Shown here one piece after another: positions 14,222 to 20,429 of a DNA stretch of 64,000 nt. This DNA is from a virus, in the IMG/VR virus record IMGVR_UViG_3300025131_000013, positions 1-64,000 of that record. One strand, written 5' to 3'. Made by a program: the position numbers and the translations under genes. Position 1 is the stretch's first letter. Every line of letters starts with the position of its first letter. The notes under the pieces were generated by a model. It saw nothing but the letters and a program-made list of their open reading frames with translations. It did not search any database and was not told where the DNA came from.

Positions 14222-14425
14222 GTGACTGAAGAGACGCTCCTATATGCGGCTAAAGAAGTGAAGCCGATAGCTCCTGAGATTGCAAGGAGATTGAAGAAGT
14301 TGGGATGGGGAGTATTCGCTGATACTGTGATAGCGAAAGATGGGGACGACAACAACTCTGCCGCGATAGTTCGGGATATTGATCCTTCGGTTATAGCTGA
14401 GATGAAAGGAGAAGGTGATGGCTGA
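14222..14425 (+). CDS. Small protein with GW module, 67 residues
   Basis: The GTG start is placed 5 nt after GGAGG. It contains EIARRLKKLGWGVFADTVIA, another variant of the recurring A-x2-L-x3-GW module, followed by an acidic turn and a helix. It overlaps the next gene by 8 nt. Confidence 0.55.
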   Translation: MTEETLLYAAKEVKPIAPEIARRLKKLGWGVFADTVIAKDGDDNNSAAIVRDIDPSVIAEMKGEGDG

Positions 14426-14618
14426 GGGACCGTTTTTAGTGATTGAGGATATAGACTTGCCCTTCCCAGAGAGTCTAGGGATGCAGGTGCAGGTGACGCA
14501 AGCCTATCGGCTGACCGAGCTATTTGATCGAGTCGAAGCGGGTGAGGTAATTACGGTGTTGGTTGGTAGGACCGCAATTGGTTCTAAGACGCTAACCCTT
14601 TCACTGAAAGATAAGTAA
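14418..14618 (+). CDS. Hypothetical beta-rich protein, 66 residues
   Basis: ATG 14418 follows AAAGGAGAAGGTG. Strands predominate (PFLVIEDIDLPF, VITVLVGRTAIG). Unknown function. It ends just before promoter copy P6. Confidence 0.55.
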   Translation: MAEGPFLVIEDIDLPFPESLGMQVQVTQAYRLTELFDRVEAGEVITVLVGRTAIGSKTLTLSLKDK

Positions 14619-14641
14619 GATGATGAGGTAAAGAAATCAAT

Positions 14642-14684
14642 AGGACGCCAGGTGCGGATTCGTTAATTTTAAATAGGCCGGAGA
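14642..14684 (+). promoter_or_regulatory. Promoter-like motif, copy P6
   Basis: AGGACGCCAGGTGCG is followed by GATTCGTTAATTTTAAATAG and GCCGGAGAAA. It heads the operon starting at 14719. Confidence 0.65.
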
Positions 14685-14718
14685 AACCGGCAGAGAACCC
14701 GAACTGGGAGAAGAGAAG

Positions 14719-15042
14719 ATGGGAAACTACGGCGTTCAAGAAACTAACCCGATCACTAAAGGCTTCCACAACGAGAAGCCAGAGGGATCGGTTTGTTGGA
14801 CGGACCCGAGGCTTGAGAGTATCGAACGTCTCAGGCTACTTTCGGATCCAGGATTCCCGATGTGGGACGTAAGCTATTGTACGGGCAGGTTAAAGGACGG
14901 CACAAAAGTTGATGTCGAACTTCCGTTCGATCAGCTTCGGAAGCGCAGGAAGATCAACGCGCAGATAGTCGCTTACGCCAAGAAGGACGGTGTCTACGCC
15001 AAGCGGCTCGGAATCTTCAGCGCGATCTCGACGCTCAACTAG
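14719..15042 (+). CDS. Hypothetical protein, 107 residues
   Basis: First gene behind copy P6. It has mixed secondary structure with a basic helix (FDQLRKRRKINAQIVAYAK). No family is recognised. GGGAGAAGAGAAG precedes the ATG. Confidence 0.65.
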   Translation: MGNYGVQETNPITKGFHNEKPEGSVCWTDPRLESIERLRLLSDPGFPMWDVSYCTGRLKDGTKVDVELPFDQLRKRRKINAQIVAYAKKDGVYAKRLGIFSAISTLN

Positions 15043-15050
15043 GGGGAGTG

Positions 15051-15263
15051 ATGAAAGAGAACAAGGTATTCGCAGTCATATCGTATGATGGCTACCTCGG
15101 TTGTAACTTCACTCGTTACGCCAACGGGGCCGCGACAGGTTGTCGGGACTTTCCCGATGGAGAAATCACCCTCGCAACTCTCGACCGAATCAGAGATGCG
15201 ATCGCAGAGCATCTCGGACTCATCGAAGGTTCCGGTCACTACAAAGAGAGTGTTGATGGATAA
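15051..15263 (+). CDS. Hypothetical protein, 70 residues
   Basis: GGGGGAGTG precedes ATG 15051. Small alpha/beta sequence (VFAVISYDGYLGCNF, TLDRIRDAIAEHLGLIE). Unknown. It overlaps the next gene by 8 nt. Confidence 0.6.
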   Translation: MKENKVFAVISYDGYLGCNFTRYANGAATGCRDFPDGEITLATLDRIRDAIAEHLGLIEGSGHYKESVDG

Positions 15264-15585
15264 GATCAAGCTAGCAGGGGATTCGATCTGGTGGAATCGG
15301 AAGGATTTTGATGGGAGAGAGATAAGCGAGCAGGCAGGCAAGCCCTACCCGAAGGAAGCAGAAGTCGGTGATATGGAAGAGGAAGATAATGATCTTGGCC
15401 TCCCGAGCACGATCATAACGGTCTACCATAACCTTCCTTGGGAAATTTACACCGATACAGGATTCGCCGAGGGAGTCAAAAGACTCTGGAAGGAGAGGAC
15501 TGGTGAGGATCACGATATAGATTGGACGGAGCAGGGCATGCAGAACGACTCGGTAGCAACCTTCGATATGTTGGCCAAGCAGTAA
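15256..15585 (+). CDS. Hypothetical acidic protein, 109 residues
   Basis: ATG 15256 follows GAGAGTGTTG. The product is acidic in the centre (EAEVGDMEEEDNDLG) with aromatic-rich flanks (DSIWWNRKDFDG, NLPWEIYTDTGF). Unknown. Last gene of the P6 operon. Confidence 0.6.
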   Translation: MDKIKLAGDSIWWNRKDFDGREISEQAGKPYPKEAEVGDMEEEDNDLGLPSTIITVYHNLPWEIYTDTGFAEGVKRLWKERTGEDHDIDWTEQGMQNDSVATFDMLAKQ

Positions 15586-15595
15586 AGAAACCAAT

Positions 15596-15637
15596 AGGAA
15601 CTCAGGTGGGGATTCGTTACCTTTAAGTAGGTCGAGA
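15596..15637 (+). promoter_or_regulatory. Promoter-like motif, copy P7
   Basis: AGGAACTCAGGTGGG is followed by GATTCGTTACCTTTAAGTAG and GTCGAGAG, a perfect core match. It heads the operon 15673-17757. Confidence 0.65.
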
Positions 15638-15672
15638 GCCGACTGGGACGGACTAACTGAGAAGGAGAAAAG

Positions 15673-15927
15673 ATGAGAGACAGGTTCGATGATATCGTAG
15701 ACGCCGATATGGCGGGCGACTCAGCGAAATCTGAACTCCTGAGGGAGTTGGATCGCTTGATGATAGACCCCGATGATTGCTCTCCGGACGTTTGCCCAGG
15801 TTGCGGAGGCGAACTGAAAGAGGGAGGCGGGTATGTTGGTGAGACGGTAGTTTACTGCGACGCTGACGGTTGTAAGGTCGGAATCGTCTGGGAAGATTCG
15901 GCTGCGGCTATCGCCGCTGTCTTTTAG
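15673..15927 (+). CDS. Zinc-ribbon protein, Lar-like
   Basis: The 84-residue product has CPGCGGEL and YCDADGCKVGIVW, followed by a short terminal helix (DSAAAIAAVF). The arrangement CPxCG...C-x4-C plus an A-I-rich end resembles the Lar restriction-alleviation family, small zinc proteins that modulate host type I restriction-modification. The typical FCG is here GCG and the family identity is tentative. First gene behind copy P7, so probably early expressed, which would suit an anti-restriction role. Confidence 0.55.
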   Translation: MRDRFDDIVDADMAGDSAKSELLRELDRLMIDPDDCSPDVCPGCGGELKEGGGYVGETVVYCDADGCKVGIVWEDSAAAIAAVF

Positions 15928-15936
15928 GAGGGAGTG

Positions 15937-16683
15937 ATGACGGAGAGAGCGAAGAAACTGCTGGCGGGGCGTAGTCTGCCCCGCTTTGTAGAGGAATTTG
16001 CTACCTCGGCTGAGCCGATAGACGGGCACCAGGGTGGCGGCGTTCCCTACTTGAACTTCTTGGCCGACCGTATTTGGAAGTTGGCCGAGAGGATGAATGG
16101 CGATAACCCCTCTGGATATCGAATATCAAAGTATGCTGAGGGAGTAAATCTTGAACATCAGCCAGATACGATTGAGGAAGCTACCCGGACAGTCCTGACT
16201 GATGAGGAGATGTATTCGGTTCCGTTTGAAGCCGGGGATGGACGAGGTGAAAAGAGTATCCTGGCTGCGAGACTCTACTCTTGGATGGCAGCCAGATACT
16301 ATGAGGAGTGTGAATCGAAGGAAGATCACAACCTGGAAAAGATCCCGCTGGATATCGAAGTTGACGTAGGCGGTGAAGTATTCCTCGCTGTTACGCTGAA
16401 GTATGGGGATAAGTCATTCTCCTTTGAACTAGACGAGTGGTTCGCTGGCTTTAGCTATAATGGATCTCTTGATCCTAATGGCGAAACGATTGATTCGTAT
16501 GATCGTTTTTGGTCCGACTACGCTGTAAGGCCGAAGGTTGATTCGCTAAAGAAGATGAGCGGAGAAGATGTTCTTAAGGCCGGATACAGCGAAGGATGGC
16601 TGAAAGAAGGAGTAGATGAATACGTGGCTATTCCTAATCCTGGAGTAGCTGGAGGCGTAACTATTGTTTCTTTGGAGGCTTAG
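15937..16683 (+). CDS. Hypothetical protein, 248 residues
   Basis: ATG 15937 follows TAGGAGGGAGTG. The N-terminus is helical and basic. The centre is acidic. Around residues 135-175 is a beta segment, PLDIEVDVGGEVFLAVTLKY then GDKSFSFELDEW, that resembles FGDTPFLFEIDTSKED in the next gene and GKEFSVKVDAYG at 19506. It ends with a GW-like YSEGWLKEGVDEY. The repeated strands suggest the two genes and the 19506 gene share a domain. Function unknown. Confidence 0.65.
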   Translation: MTERAKKLLAGRSLPRFVEEFATSAEPIDGHQGGGVPYLNFLADRIWKLAERMNGDNPSGYRISKYAEGVNLEHQPDTIEEATRTVLTDEEMYSVPFEAGDGRGEKSILAARLYSWMAARYYEECESKEDHNLEKIPLDIEVDVGGEVFLAVTLKYGDKSFSFELDEWFAGFSYNGSLDPNGETIDSYDRFWSDYAVRPKVDSLKKMSGEDVLKAGYSEGWLKEGVDEYVAIPNPGVAGGVTIVSLEA

Positions 16684-17319
16684 ATGGAACGAGTCGATGT
16701 GGAAGCGAAAGACTTCAAGCATCTGCTGGCCGCCTTCCTAGAGGGCCAGATGGAGGACCACGCGCCCGGTGTTTGGGTTGATATCGAAGGGAAGATTGAT
16801 ATTGTCCCGGCGGGGGAATCGTGGATGAGCGTTCGGTTGGACTTCGGTGATACGCCCTTTCTGTTCGAGATTGATACGTCCAAAGAAGATATCCAGATGT
16901 TCGAGGAACGGAAGGATGAGTTAGCTGAGGTAGTCCAAGCGAGGGCGTTGCTACGGGACGGTTGGCGCGCCGACGATTCCGCTGCTAAACCGGAATACTG
17001 CACTCATTCGATCTTTGACCCTAAAGGTGGCGCCTCGTGTGTGATCCCTCCGGGAGTATTTGACGAGATGGTGAAGATCCAGAATCGGGATGAGGATACC
17101 CCGAATGGCTGTATTGTCTCGGAGTCGGGTGTGAAAGTAGTTCCGGTTGTCGAGGCGACCGTAGTTGCCGCCCAGAAGCTCTATGACGAGGGATACCGCA
17201 ACTACCCAGCGAGGGAAGGCTTCTGGATCTACAGGACGGATGAGAACCAGAACGACGATGCCCAAGAAATAAGCCAGGCTACCTGGAGCGCGCTACTTGC
17301 TCTGGAGGATCGACACTAG
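16684..17319 (+). CDS. Hypothetical protein with duplicated GW module, 211 residues
   Basis: It starts immediately after the previous stop (TAGATG). Residues 1-70 form a beta domain (PGVWVDIEGKIDIVPAGESW, VRLDFGDTPFLFEID) like those at 15937 and 19506. Two copies of the GW module follow: VQARALLRDGWRADDSA near residue 80 and VAAQKLYDEGYRNYPAREG near residue 160. This makes it the most complete member of a small-domain family scattered in the region. Function unknown. Confidence 0.65.
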   Translation: MERVDVEAKDFKHLLAAFLEGQMEDHAPGVWVDIEGKIDIVPAGESWMSVRLDFGDTPFLFEIDTSKEDIQMFEERKDELAEVVQARALLRDGWRADDSAAKPEYCTHSIFDPKGGASCVIPPGVFDEMVKIQNRDEDTPNGCIVSESGVKVVPVVEATVVAAQKLYDEGYRNYPAREGFWIYRTDENQNDDAQEISQATWSALLALEDRH

Positions 17320-17364
17320 AAGGTGAGGGTGAGTAGAGATTCCAATAATCAGAAAGGAGAAGTA

Positions 17365-17757
17365 ATGAACTGGGAACTTAACCGTAAACTGGAGAGGATA
17401 GCAGTGTATGCCGTCCTTAAGATGCTCTCGGATGATGAATGGAAGCCTTACCGCGTAGATGATGGGTGCGAAGATATCGGTATAAACAGGGTGACCGATA
17501 TCCACGAGGCATATCGCGCTGTGATGGCGGTAGACGAATCGTATGTCAACCTCAAGAAGGTAACTGCTGGTGTCCCTCCTAAGACTACGATTGGTTGGGT
17601 GCGGTTCGTTATGGGTAACGACCCGGACGAGGTGGTGTGCGACTATACTACCTCAATTGAGACTCTCGACCATGTTGACGTAAAGGATCTGATTGACGAG
17701 CAGCTCGACCGTATTCTGGATGAATATTTATACGAATACTTACACAACGTAGCTTAA
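17365..17757 (+). CDS. Hypothetical protein, 130 residues
   Basis: AGAAAGGAGAAGTA precedes ATG 17365. It contains AVLKMLSDDEWKPYRVDDG, a weak GW-module variant, and a C-terminal acidic helix (DLIDEQLDRILDEYLYEYL). Last gene of the P7 operon before a long intergenic stretch. Confidence 0.65.
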   Translation: MNWELNRKLERIAVYAVLKMLSDDEWKPYRVDDGCEDIGINRVTDIHEAYRAVMAVDESYVNLKKVTAGVPPKTTIGWVRFVMGNDPDEVVCDYTTSIETLDHVDVKDLIDEQLDRILDEYLYEYLHNVA

Positions 17758-17985
17758 GGGGGTTTTGATGCAGGCAATTCTCAGTGGTACCAATGGCTAA
17801 AAACATCTTTTCCCGTAGGGAGGAAACATAGCAACCAATGGGCAAAAAGAAATTCGGGATGAGAAATGATGGGAAGGAAAGAAAGGTCAGCCCTAAAGAA
17901 TGTGAGGTATGCTGAGGGAGGTGTAGGACTAAGGTGGATGACGTATACTTAATGCTATGTAGCGTATATCGTCCTATATGTAGGA

Positions 17986-18135
17986 GTGCGTCTATGGCGT
18001 AGGGTTACGGACTATGACTGGATGTGGTATGATGACGACTGTAATATGATCTGCCTAGTCTTTACTGCTGTAGTTATGCTCGTGGGGTGGTTAGGACTAG
18101 AGTGCCTTATGTTCCTCTCCCACTCTCCCCGCTGA
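17986..18135 (+). CDS. Possible 49-residue membrane protein
   Basis: A GTG-initiated frame encodes a basic/aromatic N-terminus (VRLWRRVTDYDWMWYDDD) and one hydrophobic segment (MICLVFTAVVMLVGWLGL). No well-spaced ribosome site precedes it, so translation is uncertain. Confidence 0.3.
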   Translation: MRLWRRVTDYDWMWYDDDCNMICLVFTAVVMLVGWLGLECLMFLSHSPR

Positions 18136-18199
18136 ATCCTCTCATTATCAATCTAGCTCCCCGCTGAATCCTCTCATTATCAATCTAGCTCCCCGCTGA
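18126..18199. repeat. 32-bp tandem direct repeat, 2.3 copies
   Basis: The unit begins TCCCCGCTGAATCCTCTCAT and ends TATCAATCTAGC. Copies start at 18126, 18158 and (partial, 10 bp) 18190. The copies are identical and contiguous, so this is not a CRISPR array. Function unknown. Confidence 0.85.
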
Positions 18200-18360
18200 T
18201 GTGAGACACCGCTCGACTTCCCTCCTGGCACTCAGTCACACACCCACACTGGGTTGATTGGATGATTGGCACGATGCCCAGCTGGCTGTGTTTTCAGTCA
18301 ACCGGCAGTAATCACAATTGACGTGCCTTATCAGCACCAAACCGCACCAAACAGGACTGG

Positions 18361-18454
18361 CCATTCAGTCAACCAGGCAAGTTTGGGTTGCTGAATGGTG
18401 AATTTAACCATCCAGTCAACCATGCAAGTCTGGGTTGTTGAATGTTGAATGGTG
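18361..18454. repeat. Two 47-bp hairpin-forming direct repeats
   Basis: Copies start at 18361 and 18408. Each contains CCAKYCAGTCAACC, CAAGTYTGGGTTG and TGAATG. In copy 1 CCATTCAGTCAACC can pair with GGGTTGCTGAATGG with a single bulge, giving a hairpin of about 13 bp. The copies differ at several bases that largely preserve the pairing. Confidence 0.6.
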
Positions 18455-18491
18455 GATGCTGCTGGTTGTTGGTTGGGTCCGGCCCGGATGT

Positions 18492-18530
18492 GGAAAGGGG
18501 GTCGACCTTGGAGCTGGCCGACCCCCTTCC
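18492..18530 (-). terminator. Stem-loop downstream of the leftward gene
   Basis: GGAAAGGGGGTCG (18492-18504) pairs with CGACCCCCTTCC (18519-18530) with one bulge. It lies 3 nt beyond the stop of the leftward gene at 18533 and could end transcription from that side; no T-tract follows on the minus strand. Confidence 0.5.
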
Positions 18531-18532
18531 TG

Positions 18533-18862
18533 CTAGTTCTGCTTCTTCTCCCGTGGCTTACCGGGAGCTACCGCCACATAGTTCCCGTTCTCCAATCGGG
18601 TAACTACCACCCGCCTCTTCGCACGGACGACGAAATTGGCGTAGAATAGCGGGTTGGCGATACCCGCCTCGGTCAGCTTTTCGAGCCAATCGACCTTACT
18701 GATTCCCGTTTTTCCCGCGTCCTGGAGAATCTGCCAGGCTCGGTTGCGACCCTCGCTGCGCTTAAACGGTGATCGCGCGTTGTGGTACGGGAGTGCGGAA
18801 CTGCCGAGACTCTCAGCGAGACTCGGAACGACCTGCGGCTGCTTCTTACTCTGGGTGCCCAT
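18533..18862 (-). CDS. Small domain protein without acidic arm (paralogue 3 of 3)
   Basis: The leftward start at 18862 follows TGAGGAGTCCGAT. The 109-residue product contains NARSPFKRSEGRNRAWQILQ, DAGKTGISKVDWLEKL and KRRVVVTRLENGNYVAVAPG, matching the C-terminal domain of the genes at 3-584 and 5986-6564. The long Asp/Glu arm is missing and the tail is basic. It has its own leftward copy of the conserved promoter motif. It is a separate transcription unit against the direction of its neighbours, so its regulation probably differs. No known family is recognised. Confidence 0.8.
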   Translation of the reverse strand: MGTQSKKQPQVVPSLAESLGSSALPYHNARSPFKRSEGRNRAWQILQDAGKTGISKVDWLEKLTEAGIANPLFYANFVVRAKRRVVVTRLENGNYVAVAPGKPREKKQN

Positions 18863-18895
18863 ATCGGACTCCTCATTTTTAGGTCTGAGGCCTAT

Positions 18896-18938
18896 CCCCG
18901 ACCTGCATTTAATATAACGGATTCGCACTGAGATTCCT
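18896..18938 (-). promoter_or_regulatory. Promoter-like motif, leftward copy P9
   Basis: Read on the minus strand: AGGAATCTCAGTGCG, then AATCCGTTATATTAAATGC and AGGTCGGGG. It keeps the AGGA block, CAG, the CGTTA step and an AT-rich core (TATATT). It sits about 35-75 nt upstream of the leftward start at 18862. Confidence 0.5.
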
Positions 18939-19180
18939 AATGAAATCTTCGCTTTCAGCGAAAAAAGTTTCGCTGGATGATGCCCGATATATCAGAGATT
19001 TCAGTCAACGGGTGGCGTGGGCTGTGGTGTGCGGTGTTGTTGTATAGGGATTTCAGTCAACGCCGGGCGCTGATGTTGCGCGCGGTGTTGTATAGGCATC
19101 AAGCTGCACCAACGCGCCCCGGACATATGCTTGATGGTGGCTGATGGTGGCTGGTGGAAAAAAAAAGTTTCTGTTGGGCT
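18939..19180. other. Intergenic region with CAGTCAAC motifs
   Basis: No gene seen. It contains two GATTTCAGTCAACG copies (motif at 19002 and 19054), a TTTCGCTGGATGATG stretch, TGGTGGCTGATGGTGGCTGG reiteration and an A9 run at 19158-19166, ending at promoter copy P8. Confidence 0.5.
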
Positions 19181-19223
19181 AGGATTCCAGTTGTCGATTC
19201 GCTATCTTTAAATAGGTAGAGAA
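19181..19223 (+). promoter_or_regulatory. Promoter-like motif, copy P8
   Basis: AGGATTCCAGTTGTC is followed by GATTCGCTATCTTTAAATAG and GTAGAGAATC. It precedes the small gene at 19252. Confidence 0.65.
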
Positions 19224-19251
19224 TCCGCTCTACCTAAACGAAGGGAACGAG

Positions 19252-19458
19252 ATGGATATCCCTATTCTTAGGGGGATCGTAAAGTCCAGCGTATTAGAGC
19301 TAGACGGTTGCGTTAACGAATACGGAGTAGAGGTTGATGTATGCTCCGGAGGCGGCCCCAACGCGGGAGGCGTTACGATCCAGCTTCGGATTCCAGATCG
19401 AGACGAAATCTCGATTAGACTTCAGAACGACGGAATCTTCACGGTAGTCGAACTCTAA
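19252..19458 (+). CDS. Hypothetical beta-rich protein, 68 residues
   Basis: Behind copy P8 with GAAGGGAACGAG before ATG. Strand-rich (YGVEVDVCSGGGPNAGGVTI, EISIRLQNDGIFTVVEL), similar in style to the beta domain of the genes at 16684 and 19506. TG and CA dinucleotides are already sparser here than in neighbouring genes. Function unknown. Confidence 0.6.
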   Translation: MDIPILRGIVKSSVLELDGCVNEYGVEVDVCSGGGPNAGGVTIQLRIPDRDEISIRLQNDGIFTVVEL

Positions 19459-19465
19459 CCTCAAC

Positions 19466-19487
19466 GGGCGGGACTTCGGTCCCGCCC
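19466..19487 (+). terminator. Hairpin with TTCG tetraloop
   Basis: GGGCGGGAC-TTCG-GTCCCGCCC is a perfect 9-bp stem with the very stable UUCG tetraloop. It is intergenic, 7 nt after a stop, and followed by CAACG rather than T residues, so it may stabilise mRNA rather than terminate. Confidence 0.55.
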
Positions 19488-19505
19488 AACGAAAGCGAGG
19501 GCGAT

Positions 19506-19760
19506 ATGGTGGATGGAGTAAAGGAAATGTTCGAGGGACTTTGCGGGTTTCTAAACGAGGTTACTGAAGGATGGTTCCTTGATATTAATCCTGTGTCGCC
19601 GATAACCGGGACTGTGACCCTTATCCCGAACGGAGAGGGATGGGTTGAGATGGTGATTTCAGTCGAAGGTAAGGAGTTTTCGGTGAAGGTGGACGCCTAC
19701 GGAAAGACCGGATGTGAGTATGGAGATCCTTCCCCCGAACGTAATTGCTTTGGAGGATAG
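19506..19760 (+). CDS. Hypothetical beta-domain protein, 84 residues
   Basis: GCGAGGGCGAT precedes ATG. The core FLDINPVSPITGTVTLIPNG, then WVEMVISVEGKEFSVKVDAY, parallels the N-terminal beta domain of the 16684 product (VWVDIEGKIDIVPAGESW, VRLDFGDTPFLFEID). It is probably a single-domain paralogue. Function unknown. Confidence 0.6.
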   Translation: MVDGVKEMFEGLCGFLNEVTEGWFLDINPVSPITGTVTLIPNGEGWVEMVISVEGKEFSVKVDAYGKTGCEYGDPSPERNCFGG

Positions 19761-19770
19761 GACGAGGAAG

Positions 19771-19816
19771 AACGATCCGTTGACTGGGATATTACTTATT
19801 CAGTCAACGGATCGTT
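19771..19816. repeat. 16-bp perfect inverted repeat
   Basis: AACGATCCGTTGACTG (19771-19786) and CAGTCAACGGATCGTT (19801-19816) are exact reverse complements around an AT-rich 14-nt spacer; with one mismatch the pairing extends to about 20 bp. Both arms carry the CAGTCAAC motif found elsewhere in this intergenic zone. It may be a terminator without T-tract, an operator or part of an origin. Confidence 0.7.
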
Positions 19817-19860
19817 GTTCGAGCTGGTAGGTATTGCTGGCTGCTGCTGGTTGCTGGTTG

Positions 19861-19923
19861 GCTTTCAGCCAGTCAGTCAGCTTCCAGTCAGTCAGCCAGT
19901 CAGCTTTCAGTCAGTCAGTCAGA
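19861..19923. repeat. CAGTCAG-type microsatellite
   Basis: Reiterated CAGT/CAGTCAG units with occasional TTC and CC interruptions (for example AGCCAGTCAGTCAGCTTCC). It ends about 45 bp before the left inverted repeat of the TG/CA-free island. Confidence 0.75.
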
Positions 19924-19969
19924 AATCACAACCGGCATAGGGTAAGCACGTTAGAAAAACTAAGTCCTA

Positions 19970-19998
19970 CTACTTAGCCTTAAGCGATACTAAGTAGT
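19970..19998 (+). repeat. Left terminal inverted repeat
   Basis: CTACTTAGCCTTAAGCGATA followed by CTAAGTAGT. It matches the reverse complement of 21049-21077 at 28 of 29 bases. It is itself part of an 11-bp palindrome (CTACTACTTAG / CTAAGTAGTAG). Confidence 0.8.
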
Positions 19999-20267
19999 AG
20001 TGGGAAAAATCTACCGGAAGAAAATTCTTAAGAAAAAGATTAGTTTCGCTTAAGGGAAAAATCTTCCTCTACGAAAATTATAAGACGTTCTACTACTTTT
20101 CCGCTTAAAGCGAAATCTATACCTAAAAGCGAAAAAAAGGCGAAAAAAGACGAGAAAATTTTTTTTACGAAAAGCGAAAAAAAACGCTAGACTCGACTAG
20201 TTTAATACCCTATACTTAGACCTACGAACCCTAACGAAAGGAAACGAAGAAAAGAGTAAAAAGAGTA

Positions 20268-20389
20268 GACTCTAGGCGAAGCGGGAACTTAGGCTTTCGC
20301 CCTTACTACCTAGAGTCCTACCGCCGGATTATCGGGATAACCCTTAAATATCCGGCTTAAAAGGTTCCTAGCTTACCGTAAAAAGCTAG
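20268..20389 (+). promoter_or_regulatory. Structured leader of the island gene (three hairpins)
   Basis: Three successive stems lie in the untranslated leader: GACTCTAGG (20268) with CCTAGAGTC (20309), GCCGGAT (20323) with ATCCGGC (20350), and CTAGCTT (20368) with AAGCTAG (20383). All are perfect. They end 40 nt before the start codon, which has TTTAGGAG upstream. The leader may be a regulatory RNA. The 5' portion (20041-20210) is very A-rich with repeated GCGAAAA units. Confidence 0.5.
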
Positions 20390-20429
20390 ACTCGATTTAT
20401 TTTTTTTTACTTCTCTTTAGGAGAAAAAA

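Larger units (their letters stand above)
17758..18491. other. Repeat-rich intergenic region
   Basis: No long gene is present. Contents: very short frames at 17838 (25 codons) and 17986 (see separate entry), a 32-bp tandem repeat, two 47-bp hairpin repeats, and three CAGTCAAC motifs (18295, 18366, 18413). The DNA is rich in TG and CA steps, in contrast to the island that begins at 19970. Origin, regulatory array or untranslated RNA are all possible. Confidence 0.5.

Noticed and set aside
18126-18199. CRISPR-like array
   Set aside because: Units are identical and adjacent with no unique spacers.
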